32,962 nucleotides of DNA from Porogramme epimiltina (lineage: Eukaryota; Basidiomycota; Agaricomycetes; Polyporales; Polyporaceae). Under the pieces are notes generated by a model. It ran no database searches and was not told the origin of the DNA. It was given only the letters and a program-made list of their open reading frames with translations. Where the stretch lies: assembly GCA_900155495.1 (NCBI GenBank), contig FTLJ01000830.1, positions 1-32,962 of the forward strand, in the 5' to 3' direction. Positions 19,222 through 30,502 of this stretch are shown here, piece after piece. The translations under genes were made by a program, and so were the position numbers. Each line of letters opens with the position of its first letter. The stretch's first letter is position 1.

Positions 19222-21468
19222 TCATCTCCGCTTCGAGCTTCTGCTGCTCTCTTCACGCTCGCCCGGAGAACCCCTCCGTTTCCTATAGAGAATCATATCG
19301 TCAGTCCAAGCGTCACGGTGTAGAATGAGTCAGACTGACCTGCTACTCCTGTCTCGATCGTCCAAGTCTGGCGTGCCCCTCTCCTTCCTCTCGCTACCGC
19401 GTTCGGTGCGTTCGCGGTCCCCACCTGCCCCACTACCCCCACCACTCCCGCCTCCCCCGCCGCCATAGTCTAGCCCATCGACAGCAGGGGCACTCCCATC
19501 TATGTCCTTGTACTTGTTCTTGTTCCGAGGCCCAGTCGGGACATTTGGTGGGAGCGGGGATGCAGGGCGAACAGGCATGCCTAACAAAGTTCCATACAGC
19601 TCAGTTGCACCCTACGACATGAAAGGAACCGACATACCTCGTCCACGACCAGGGAATCCCGCGCCACGGCCACGCATGCCCATCCCTTGCGCCATACCCC
19701 GTCCTCGGAACTGCCCCTGGGGTACGGCACGCACTGCGGCAGGAGCGACAGGCCCAGGGGTCCCGCTGCCTTCCATGCCAGGGTACATTTGCTGGCCCAT
19801 CGCACCAGGGTCCTGCGGCGCATACGCATAAGCGACCAACGCCATAATCCCAAATGCTCTAGATGTGAACGGCGCGCTCACCTGCATTGCGAACTCAGGG
19901 TTCATGCCCATGCCCATCATGCCCTGACCAGCGCCGCCGCCTGGCCCGAAGCCCTCGCCTACGCCCATACCCATCCCGACCTGGCCCTCCGGGTTCCCCT
20001 GTCCGCCCCCGTTGGGCCCGCCGCCCCCTGCACCATCCTGCATCATGCCCATGTCACCCATGCCCACACCCATCTCCATCATAGGGTTCATCATTGGCAT
20101 ATTCATCATTTGGTTCATCATCGGCCCGCCGTTCATGGGCATCATCCCGCCGCCCCCTGGTCCACCTCCGCCACCTGCCATGACAGTCGTTGCACCCGCC
20201 ATGACCATGGTGCGCACGTCTTGAGGCAGGGCAAGAAGTTGGTCTTCGGACAAACCGGAGAAGTTCTACAGGGCAGGAGTTAGTTTGTTTGAAATACGTT
20301 CGCACGGATGTTGTAAGGGACGAGCAACATACGAGGACATTTGTCTTCAGCATGCCGGCGTGCTCAACGAGGTTTTGCCGGTGGTTGCAGTACATCTGCC
20401 ATGTCATCTCGTCGAAGCCGTAGTTGAACCAGTCGCTCAGGTCCGAGCCCGCTCGCCGCCAGGGCTTCTCCGCCATGGCGTTGAGGTCATACTCCAGAAT
20501 CGAATGTCCATCCAACATGCCCGTCTCATTAATCTTGATAGAAGGATGAGACGGTGGAGCTTTTGGTGCGGGGAGCGTGTTTGGGTCAGGGCCAGCATCT
20601 TTTGCACCATCTTTGTCCCCTTCAGTCGACTTCTCAGCGGGAGTAGAAGAAGGGCCAGTAGAAGGTTGAGGCGTTTGTGAGGTGGGTTGTGAGACAGACG
20701 AGGTTTTGCTAATGGTGCCTCGTTCCCGAGGAGTGTATTCCGTTGTTAACGACGGTTGTGGTTGTGGGGGCGCTGCAATTGTGTGAGCAGGTCAGAAGGT
20801 GTTATGCCACAAGTTTCGCTCACCCCTTTGCGGTGTCGCATGATTACTTGCCGAGCGGGGCCCTGCAGGTCGATTTCTGCGCAGATATTCGAGTGAGTGC
20901 TGCAGCCTATGGCGTGCATGGGTGCTTACCGTAAATCCAACGAACGCGACTGCGGCTCGTCCATGATAATCTCCACATCCTGTCACGGATCGTCAGGGTT
21001 GGAAGAGAGACGCACAAAGTCGTTGAAACGCACGTCTTCGCTATCCTCCTCTTCTTCCTCTTCCTCTTCCTCCTCCTCTTCCCCGCCCCCATTCTCCGCT
21101 GGCTCTTCTTCTGGGTCGGCATTGTCACCATCTGCAACCTGCTCTTCGAGCTTTGCAACTAGGCCTTCTGCCAAAGATAGCGTCTGCTCCATAGATATCC
21201 TACCATGATGTTTCTGTGTGAGGAGGGCTTACAGACAAACCAGTATTGCTAGTAACTCACGGTTGTGGCACTAGGAATCACACGAGTTAAAAGAGATTCA
21301 TGAGAATTTCCATTGCACTTATGAATGAAGTACAAGAAAGATGTGGGAGTAGTGCACCCCACTCCTCTTCCCTATGACCAGACTCTCACCAGATGTCTCT
21401 ACTGCGGCAGGCTTGAGAGGCTCGGGCTCTGCAGGCTCTCCGTACAAGTAGCTGTCATCGTCATCCAT
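19222..21468 (-). CDS. FIP1: Fip1, pre-mRNA cleavage and polyadenylation factor subunit
   Basis: Ten exons (21468-21390, 21270-21261, 21199-21034, 20979-20930, 20876-20824, 20772-20333, 20265-19882, 19812-19638, 19580-19340, 19282-19222) give 552 residues with every phase agreeing. Order of parts: acidic start MDDDDSYLYGEP; poly-Glu (about 70-81); DVEIIMDEPQSRSLDLRNRP; the Fip1 core LEYDLNAMAEKPWRRAGSDL, SDWFNYGFDEMTWQMYC (about 205-266); a Met/Gly-rich domain (267-394); an Arg-Gly-rich part (about 430-453); and a charged Arg/Asp/Ser tail ending KRRGSPGEREESSRSSKRR. Fip1 tethers poly(A) polymerase to the cleavage factor and binds U-rich RNA. Exon 2 is only 10 nt and is needed to keep frame. 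Intron 7 (19813-19881, 69 bp) is stop-free. A 5' UTR intron (21470-21522) ends one base before the ATG. The last exon is preferred over an immediate stop near 19330 because it restores the usual charged tail. Confidence 0.9.
21044..21082 (-). repeat. Coding GAG/GAA trinucleotide tract in FIP1
   Basis: The plus strand is a run of CTC and TTC triplets. Read on the minus strand it encodes the run of about 12 glutamates in Fip1. Its length may vary between strains. Confidence 0.7.
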
Positions 21469-21927
21469 TCTGCAATTGAAGAGCGTTGAGTGAGATTCAA
21501 AGAGTAGTCGTAAGACACTCACATCGAAAACGCGGAGACCGAGGGCGGGCGGGGTTAGAGGGAATGGATGCAGACGAAGACAAGAGTGAGCATGGGGCAG
21601 CTGGACGCGGCGACCAACACTACGCGCGCTTCTGAGTCTCCGCGGGTCACGTCCGCACGTGATCTCGATCTCTGAATTTTCGCGCTTGCTCCTCGCGATC
21701 TGCACTTGGATGCAATTGACCTTGCGCCTTGCGCTCTTTCCACACCAGCGTGCTCTCTCTGCGCGTAGTCCCAAACAGTCTACCTTCGGACAGCTACCGT
21801 TAGTCGCAAGGCACAAGCGGAGCCCTCGCAAGGCATACCTCTCGCACTTGCGCACAATTTGTCTGGACATCCATCTATCACTCAATAGTAAAGGCAATCT
21901 CTCCCCTAGCCATCCGTCTTCAAAACT
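21469..21927. promoter_or_regulatory. Bidirectional promoter region, FIP1 / SYO1
   Basis: 459 bp between two divergent start codons. On the minus strand a GTGAGT donor at 21522 and a TTGCAG acceptor at 21470 outline a 53-bp 5' UTR intron of FIP1. No TATA box is evident, as is usual for housekeeping gene pairs. Confidence 0.6.
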
Positions 21928-24580
21928 ATGGGCAAGTCTCAGAAGAAGCGCAATATGCGCAGACACAATCCCATGCGCGTTCCGGACTCGCACTTACCAA
22001 AAGGCCTCGCTTCTGCCTCCGCTTCCTCGTCTAAAAGCGAGGCGATCCTCCCAATCATGCAGAAGGTGAGCCCTCGGTTACAGGCTGACGCTTATTTTAC
22101 TCATGTAGGGTTTATGCAGCTGGAGAGCTTGGATCCAACAGAAAGGAAATGGGCCTGTGTTGCTGTCTCCAACCTTATCCACAACGACCCTTCTACGCGA
22201 CGATTGTTACAAGGAAAAAATATTGTCGGTGCGCTCATCACCCGTCTTTCCGACAGCGAGGAAGAGGTGGTTGTGGAGGCCGCGGGATCCTTACGGTGCG
22301 TTTTGCCGCGTTGCAGAGATTCATGTGTTATATCCCGCATGTCAGGAATCTATGTATCGACGGCGGTTTCGATATTTGCGCGGAGATGTTCAACAAGAAT
22401 ATCCTTGCACCATTGAAGACATTCGTTCCGAAGGTAGCGACCACAAGCAAACTGTTGTTTCTCGTTAATAAAGGTTACGTCCGTTAGATCTCGGCCACGC
22501 TGTCCCAATACCTCGCATCGCCCAAAACCGCCCCCGAAAATGCGCAGAAACTGGTATACGAATTCGCAGACAATATCATAACGATTCTCTGGTGCCTGTC
22601 GTAAGTATATGATCATCAGCTTCTGTAACGACGCGTCACTTGAACTAATTGAAGACCAGAGAGACCTCAAACAAGGCATTGAACGCAATCAACCAGATCT
22701 CGCTTGTCCCATTTCTGATGTCCTTCCTGGGGTCCCGGGAAAAATTGCCACTGTCAACTGTGACCTCCGCGGGTAAGTTGCCACAGCCCCGACGTCCGTT
22801 CGGTCGGATGCTCACCATGACAATAGCACAATGCCTTTACGTCTTGACGGATGAGAACCCCCCAGTTATCGACGAAGTGCGCCTAAACGCACAGTATACG
22901 GCATGTCTACTCGCGATCGTGCGCCCTGACGACACAGCCCCAAAATCGAATGGCAAAGAGAAGGACACATCTGATTCTCGAGCGTCTACACTCCGTGTAC
23001 TCTGCTGTGGTACGTTGTCACGCTTGGGTGCTGTTACGTTGGTTATCTCACACGAAACCTTAGGTATTCTGAGGAATGTCTCACCTATCCCACCGCCTTC
23101 CATAGCCGCAACGGTGGACCTCGATCGCGACGTAGTTCTTCCGACTCTAGAGCCAGTCTTGACTTCGATGGACCTCCAAGAAGCTTCCCAGGCGGCCCAG
23201 CATGCTCTCGACAACCAGGTAAGCGTCGTTGACACACATTAGTCGCGCATGTGTCGTAAGACTCCTCAACGATGTCATGTCCGCCCGTAGGAGCCAATAC
23301 CGCAGCTTGAGAGTTTATCTCTGAAGAACACCCCGAAGTCTGATCACAAGACAGATTCTGAGCGGGGGCTTGAATGTATCGAAGCGCAGTTGCGAACGGT
23401 CCAGCTCGCTCTGGAAATTCTTACCGGCATGTGCGCCACTCTCCCCGACCCCGAGGTCTTCAGCGGACCCTCCGACGGCGATGCGGACGTGGAAGATGAC
23501 AACGAGGGTGCGTCGCGACGCGTCGAGCCCTTCATAGCCCGATGCTTACGCAGCGGCCCCCACGGACACAGACCACGAGGATGACGAAGGGGTGGATGAC
23601 GCCCAGGACATCGATATGGCCATCGACGATGCCGCTACACCCGCTCAAGCCCCTCCGCCGCCAGCGTTCTTCACCACCCTCGTCGCGCCGCTCCTGAAAT
23701 TGGTGCGGCCCACGGCGCTGTCGTTCCCCCCCGTCGGGGCACCATCTCCCCATGCGCCCACCACGTCGGCGCTCGGCGCAATACATGTCAGCGCGCTCGA
23801 GTGCCTGAATAACATCTTCCTTTCTATGGCAACCTCTCTCGCCGGACGACCTTCTGGTCTCGCGTCAGAGAACGGCCGGACCGTGTTTGATGCGGTATGG
23901 GGCGCACTGGGAGCGGTGGGCACGGAGATCTCAGGGGCGGGTCAGGAACGCCGCAAAGAAATGTGGGACATCGGCGTTGGAGTGCTTTGGGGCGTAGGCA
24001 ACGTCTGGAAGGGCGGGCTCGTTCCCACCGAAGAGCAGGTCCAGGTCCTTTCGCAGTTTTGCGGCGCCACGACAGACACGGGCGTGAAGGTCAAGACAAT
24101 CGGGACACTCGAGTGCCTTGCGCAGCATCCAGAGTCCGTTGACACGAACAGGGTGAGTCGTTGCGATGATTGCTATCTAGATTGTTTGCTCCTGCTTCAT
24201 ACTTCGGTTGATGATTCATGGAAACGGTCCGCTGACACACATCTCTTTTCCTACCCTCAACTCGGGCGTTCACCCTACAGGCTATCTCCTCGTACCTCTT
24301 GTCCTTATTGCCGCCGTCGGCGGACCCGGCAACGCCCACGGAGCCGCTACTGCAGGCAGTGTCTGCGCTCATCGACATTTACTCAGACGAGGCGCTCCCG
24401 TACGACGTAAACTTCCGGCAGGGGCGCTTTTTGGACGCGCTCGTGCAGGCGGTCGAGGGTGTCCGCCGAGCTGTGCGCGGCATTGATCGGAAGAAGGAGC
24501 GCGAGCTGCGCCTGCGCGGAGAGGAGGTTCGCGACAACTTGGTGGGCTTCATCCAGTACAGGAGAGGACTCAAGCTGTAG
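21928..24580 (+). CDS. SYO1: Syo1 (symportin), ARM/HEAT-repeat importer of uL18 and uL5 (HEATR3 homologue)
   Basis: Ten exons (21928-22065, 22120-22295, 22346-22433, 22488-22600, 22660-22772, 22827-23009, 23064-23218, 23291-23507, 23554-24152, 24281-24580) give 693 residues. The N-terminus MGKSQKKRNMRRHNPMRVPD is basic and ends in a PY-NLS-like segment typical of Syo1. It is followed by ARM/HEAT helices: WACVAVSNLIHNDPSTRRLL, EEEVVVEAAGSLRNLCIDGG, YEFADNIITILWCLSETS and AAQCLYVLTDENPPVIDEV. A long acidic loop (about 385-425, many Asp/Glu) interrupts the repeats, as in known Syo1. The C-terminal half carries WDIGVGVLWGVGNVWKGGL and ends FRQGRFLDALVQAVEGVRRA and VRDNLVGFIQYRRGLKL. Syo1 carries uL18 (Rpl5) and uL5 (Rpl11) together into the nucleus for 5S RNP assembly. 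Intron 1 (54 bp) has no in-frame stop. Confidence 0.88.
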
Positions 24581-26051
24581 GCTGGCCATGCGGGGCGGGT
24601 GCAATGGTTGTCGTAGTCGCGTACGGATTGGCTTTTTGACTTTGATCTCCGTTTCGGTGTTCAATCTACTTGCCCTACCAAACGACGGCCATCCCTTTCC
24701 TGGTGCATACCGGTCGTGTTTGGGGAAGAATGTTCGCCACAGAGGGGCGCTAACGCCACCTGAACGCCACCCACCGGTGTGAACTTTTCGTGGCAAAATA
24801 TATCGGTGACAGAATATGCCAGACATGCTCATGATAAGTCAGAAACTCTTGTAAAATTATTCAGATGCGCCCCAAGCTATGTAAATGCTTCCGCGCCATG
24901 TGTGGCCAAGAGCGTCCCGCCTCGTGGTGGGTCCGTTTAGGACGGGTGAGGTTAGGTGAGGCTGTCGTTAGTGCAGGCTTGTTGTACTCCGGCTGCGATC
25001 GCCGAAGATCGATGGGCGGCAGCAGGCGACAGCGCGCAGGCACACAGCAAGGCGCTGAATGCGCTGCTTGATGACGTCGATTTTGCTCACAGTTCGAGTC
25101 GGTGCGGAGTGTACGTGCGGGCGGAGAAGCTGTGGAGGGCGCTGGCGGAGTGCCTCCGGTCTGCTCTCGATCGACACGAGACCCCCTCGAGACCCCATGG
25201 GGCGCGCCGGGCGGGCTCGTATCGCCCGCGTCCAACGCCGTCCGAAGCCCGGTCTTCGCGCACAAGAGCTCATCGGACGCATGTTGCACATGGAACTTGG
25301 GGTATCGATGCCGCTCCTTCTTGGCGCGTAACTCCTCGATTCAATGCGTCGGTTTGTCAGCCTGAATTTACGCAGATGTGCTAGGTCGAGATCAGATGCT
25401 GGATAGCATCAAGGAACTCGGAGTGCAGAGTCCGTTCCGAAACGTCCGCGCGCAGCTGATCTGGATTCAACTAGAGGCAGCAGGACCATCTCGAGGGAGC
25501 TAAGTCGGGAAGCCGTTGATGGGCCCGAAAAGTCGTGTCCTCATCACGAGGGGGAACAAGGAGACACATGTCATGGTTAAGGTAATTCTCTGTGATGAGA
25601 ACATAAATTTGGGGAAGAAGTAAAAGGTCAATGCGTGAGATAAACGGAACGATCACCGAGGACTGTACCTTGAGATCATCGTCATCGTGGATTCGTGGCC
25701 AGATTGCCCCTTGTGTTTTGTTAGGCGCCAGTTGACGGGGTCACGTGGTCGAGGGACGCGTCTGCTTCCCACGGTTGGGGGTCGCGTCGCGGGTGGTGGA
25801 TATGGTCGTGCTCCTGCTCTATCCTGGTGTTCTTCCCGCTCCGTCATTGAAGCTTCTCCTTTCTATGCTGAACAACCACAATAACTGAGCGAAGAAATCT
25901 CGAACCCAACCTCACGACTCGCCAAGCGCACAAGCACAACCAACCGGAGAGAGACGATCTACTATCACGACTACTGCTAATTCCCAAGTGCGTACACAGT
26001 TTGTCGCGAAACGGCGCTGCAAGATTGACTGGGAAGCATAGTCAAGTCAAT
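24581..26051. other. Intergenic region, no convincing gene
   Basis: About 1.5 kb. Overlapping frames at 24956-25384 (+) and 24861-25289 (-) have no recognisable domain, no clear exon structure and no agreed frame. Candidate peptides such as AEDRWAAAGDSAQAHSKALN in the plus frame could be remnants of a decayed gene. The last 150 bp before 26052 should be the TPX2-like gene's leader. Confidence 0.4.
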
Positions 26052-28894
26052 ATGGGGGAGCTCAGTCTACGCCATATTCCCGACCTGTCGGATATGTCAG
26101 GCATGGGCGACTTTTCTGAATCTTCTTTCCAAATCCCTACTGTCGCCCATAACAGTGAAGACCTCCTTCTCGCCGACGAAACCATGGGCTTCTTCGATAA
26201 CGCAAACGATACCCTGAATACCCCCGCGCTTCCTATGAGGCTCACTCAACCCCCACTGACACTCGCCGAGCTCACCCCACGATCGAAACCTATGCGTGCG
26301 CCCGTGAGGTCATCCCTCCGCCCTCGACCAGGCATCCCAACTCCGCACAGGCAGACGGTTGCGAGCAAGCTCTCTGCCGCTCTGTCCGAAGAGTTATCAC
26401 CACTCCGTAATCAAGACCCCTCTTTCGAAATCCCTCCCCGGCGCCTCGAAGAAGACCTCATGGCAGACGACGAGGACAATTTCCTAGCGGGAGAGTCATC
26501 CCTTGATCGAAGTATACGCGTCCACAACATCTCTCCTGTAGCTAGACAACTCTCGCCCTCCCCGAAGCCACCATCAAGACCGAGCGAGACGCTCGTTTCG
26601 CCACATGTTGAACCCTTATTTGCCGACCCGCAGACATCAGCGCAGGGCGGCGATATCAGTTCCGTACCAGTGGAGCCACAATCTGACCGGGATAGTGAAA
26701 TTACCAAGCCCCCTTTCCTTGCTCCTCCGACCCCGTCGGGGTCCTTCCCTGGACACAACCATACGAACGGGCCAGACGCCTTGTCCAAGAAAGGGAAGGG
26801 CAAATTGCTTCCGAAAACAAATCTCGGCGAACGACGGGCGAAGGTTCCCGGCAGTGACAAAGGGAAGAGAAAGAGGGTAAGCCTATTTCTTCCTTAGGGT
26901 TTCTTTTTGAGGGTATTTTAACTCTTACTTACGGGGTACTCAGGCCATTCCTAGCGCAGCAATTGTAAAGCCCGCCAAACTGAGACCCTTGACTGCCTCC
27001 TTGGCGCGGAGACTGTCAAGCTCGAGCAAGAAGACTGTTCCCACCGCGAGACGTCGGCCCCTAGATGGTGTCGCCACCTCTGCTTCCGTTGCCAGTTCTA
27101 GTCATGGTACGACTGAAGCTACCCACGACAAACCTTACCGTCCCGGCGGTTTGGCGGACGCCCTCATGTCGTTTGGCCAGAAGCTTTTGTCTAGCGCGCC
27201 AAGGTAAGCTGACCTAATTCTGCAGTGTCCCTTGTGAAAAGGATTTAACTTTGGATCTGAAATCCGCAGGCCGGAACAGAGCGGCGAAGCTGACGATGAT
27301 CAAGGGCCTAGCGCACCTATCCCGGCATCGGCAACAGAATGTCCCCCTGTAGAGAGCGATGCCCACATTCAAGCGCTAGCCCACAACCTTGTCGGCCACC
27401 AGCCAGTGGTTGCCGACCCTGTGAAGGACTACTTGACACTCTCACAGTTATCTCCGCGGAAAGCTGAACTTTCCAAACCCCATTCGGTTACACCAGATTC
27501 CGACGGCTCCCAGGGTACCTCCCATCCAGTTATTGATGGAACATCGCCATCTTCATCTCTAACTGCCTCTTCTGAGCGTCCTGTTTCACCTATGCGTGGG
27601 TCGATCAAAAGAGCCGGGTCACCAGTAGAATTCATGCTCGAAGCTAAGCGGAGCAAACCTGCGGCAGGACCCTCGGCACCGTCCTCTTCTCAACAGCCGA
27701 AACCACACAAATCGGTCGTACAGCCTTCACGCCCGAGGAAGAATGTCACAGCAGCGGCGTCGACTTCTACAACTTCCGCTCGCACCCGGCGTGTCGTATC
27801 TGCCGCCCCCTCTCGCGCAGATCGCGCAAGGAAACCCGGCGGTTCGTCAACGCGAACACGGGTGCTGTCAACGAGTGTCCCTGGCAGGGAAGCCGACGGT
27901 GCTACGGCGAAGAACAAGGCGCCGAGGCCAGTCGACCCTTCCCTGAGTAGTCACAGCGCTCCCTCAAGAGGCGGCAGTAGATCAGGGCAGCAGCTGGCAT
28001 CTTCGCAGAAGGAAAACGCCCCCGAGAAGGATGCGTATCTGACAGATGCGCAGAAGCCAGGCCGGCCTATGTCGTCCACCGCTGACAGACCGGTACGTTC
28101 GCATTTTGGTGTCAGCACGTTTGCCATTTCTTCCCATCCCACTCTTCGCATCCGTCTGTGGCCCACCGTATTCCGACACTTGCTCGGCGGAGCTCACGCG
28201 GAATGTCGGACGCCGTTCGTCTTCTTGTGATGAGCTTGCATCTCAGCTAGCTGCACGTCCCGCAGGCCGTAAGAGCACTCCGCATTCCCATTCAGTCGCT
28301 GTCGGGCATCACATAACGAAATGGCTTGTGTGTTTGCACCAGTATTCAATACTGACACGTTCCCACTTCTAGCCCGCAAATCTACCCTCCGCGAAACCGA
28401 CTAGGCCGGTTGAGTTCCAATTTGCCACCTCTACGCGCGTGAACGCCCGCAGTAAACCCGACGCTGACAAAGGCAAGGGCAAGGATACGGCAGAGAAGGA
28501 CGCGGGCGAAGACGACGCACCGTTCGGCGCGTCGATGTCACTCAAGCGCTCACGCGCCCATGCGGCGGTGCACGCCATCCCTGATTTCAAGGCGCTCCAC
28601 GCCGCGCAAGAATCGCTCCTGGCCTCGCGCCGCGCGGAAGTTCAGCCCACGGTCCCGGTCTCCTTTGGGCTCGCGACGGAGACGCGGGCGGCGGAGCGGG
28701 AGAAATTCGAAGACGCCCGAAGGGCGCGCGAGCGCGAGGCGGAGCGCGCTGCGGACGAGGCGCGACGGCAGCGGGAGCTCGAAGAGGAGGCGGAGATTCG
28801 AGAGCTGCGCCGGCGCGCGGTGCCCAAGGCGAACGAGGTCCCGGAGTGGTACGCGTTCGCGCCGAAGAAGGCGAAGGCGGACTCCGGGAAATGA
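26052..28894 (+). CDS. TPX2 C-terminal-domain protein, spindle/microtubule-associated
   Basis: Four exons (26052-26876, 26944-27203, 27270-28092, 28373-28894) give 809 residues. The C-terminus (about 731-800) matches the TPX2 C-terminal domain: VPVSFGLATETRAAEREKFE, a charged coiled coil of Arg/Glu repeats, then ELRRRAVPKANEVPEWYAF. A second FQFATSTRVNAR-like element stands near residue 650. The rest is mostly disordered, rich in Ser, Pro and basic patches (KGKRKR, LARRLSSSSKKTVPTARRRP). TPX2 proteins nucleate and stabilise spindle microtubules and activate Aurora kinase in animals. A KEN box (QKENAPEKD, K609-N611) fits APC/C-Cdh1 turnover, known for human TPX2. The N-terminus MGELSLRHIPDLSDMSGMGD is acidic and unknown to me. 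Start is the first ATG in frame; a 5' UTR intron near 25990 is possible. Intron 3 is unusually long (280 bp). Confidence 0.75.
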
Positions 28895-29867
28895 GCTTCT
28901 TACTGCCTGGCCCGCGAAGCGGCGGCGGTGGGGCCGCGCTGCTCCGCTTGTCGTGCGAGCGCCTCCACGCGCCGGTGTGGAGAGGAAGGCGGGAGGCGTT
29001 TGGGGTGCGAGCCCCAAACCGCTATCTCCAGTCAGGGCGTAGGAGAAGGAGGGCGGAGAAGCACGCGAAGCCGTGGGGTGACAAATAGCCAAGAAGGGGG
29101 TCACCTGCGGCCAAGCGTGCAGGGTGGCTACTGCGTGAGTCCGGCTGTGTACTCTTTACTTTATTTCTTTTGAGGTGCTTCTTCGTATCCGAATTGACGT
29201 CGCGGCAACTTGCCACGCCGTGCTGTATTGCCCCTGTATTCTAAACGGCGGAGATGTTTGTATTCAAATTTCCATGTTTCATCTTTCCACGTCCGAACCT
29301 CGAGGTGTTGGGGTGTAATTTCTGGCTTTGGCTTGCTTCTAGCTGCTCGGAACCCCTCTCACCGCACATGAATCACGAGGTAAGTTGACGTTGATATCGT
29401 CATGGTCTCAAAATCGCTTACACGTGAATAGTATAAGCCCTCGGGCCCGCCGCTAGCCCGCGTCACGCCAATCACGAAGGGCTTAGAAAGAGCGAGCTGG
29501 TCTCCGGTGCGGGGTTTTCGCCTCCCGCTGCGTGGCTGTCCTTACTCAACGCCCGACGCTCAGTCCCAAAGAAGCCCCCGACTGTCACGAGAGCCGACAA
29601 CCGTGGCCGCGCGCGGGTCGGCGCACCCCCCGAGCGGGCCCGTTATCGTGCCGGGGCAGGGGGGCGTGTGTCATCTTCACGGCATAAGTCTCCCAGCCCC
29701 CGTCGCGGAGGGCGACGTTGGCGAACGTCCATTCCGAACGGTCCGCCCACGCGCACACGCGAGCACGAGCCCCGAGCCTTTAGTCGGCGATGGAGATTGC
29801 GATTGCGCCTGGTGGCTGTCCCTAGCCTCTGTAGGATCGACGAGGGCCAAGACGCCGCCACACCGCC

Positions 29868-29900
29868 CCGTCGAGCTTTTCGAACTTCGAAGCTCGACGG
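29868..29900. repeat. Inverted repeat, 11-bp arms
   Basis: CCGTCGAGCTT at 29868-29878 is matched by its exact reverse complement AAGCTCGACGG at 29890-29900 around an 11-base spacer. It could form a hairpin. No gene adjoins it and no function is claimed. Confidence 0.7.
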
Positions 29901-30478
29901 CCCGCCGCGCGCGAACAGCTCTCCCGCGCGCGCGATCACCGCGGTGCCGGCGCGGGAGGGGCCCGGGCACGCGACGTGCCCCTTCACCCCCCCCCGGCGG
30001 CGGGGCGCGTCGTTCGCCGCCGCTGCCCTCCTGCGAGTTTGCTTAATTCGCGTTCGGAGCGGAGGTGGGCGCGTGCAGGCTCACTCATCCACCGGCGTGA
30101 CCTGCGCCTCTCGCAGCTCTGCTCAGCTCAGCTCCACCCCTCAGCCCCTCATGCCCCCTCGTGCTCGCACGCATGTGCTCGTGCGCCTGGGCGCAGCGAA
30201 GCACCTCCTCTTCGCCGCGCTCGAAGCGCGCCGGGCAAGTCGCGCGTCGCGCAGGGTCGAGGCACGCCGCCGGACGGTCCGCGCGCGGGGCTGGCCGGCC
30301 GCGCTTCGCTTCGCTCGCCTGTGCCCGCCCGCGCAGGTCGCGGCCGTGCGGAGATACGCCCCGGGCTCGTCGAGCCTGGGGGAGGCTGTGCCGCACCCTT
30401 TGCCCGAGCTTGAGCTTGCGCTTGCGCTTGCGGTTGGCGTTCTTTGGCGTTTGCGGCTATACGCCTGTGCGCGGCCTC

Positions 30479-30502
30479 GCTGCTGCTGCTGCTGCTGCTG
30501 CT
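30479..30502 (+). repeat. (GCT)8 microsatellite
   Basis: Eight perfect GCT units in the gene-poor region. Confidence 0.9.

Noticed and set aside
24861..25384. Overlapping frames on both strands in the 1.5-kb gap before the TPX2-like gene
   Set aside because: Three frames compete, none shows a domain, and no splice pattern links them into a gene.
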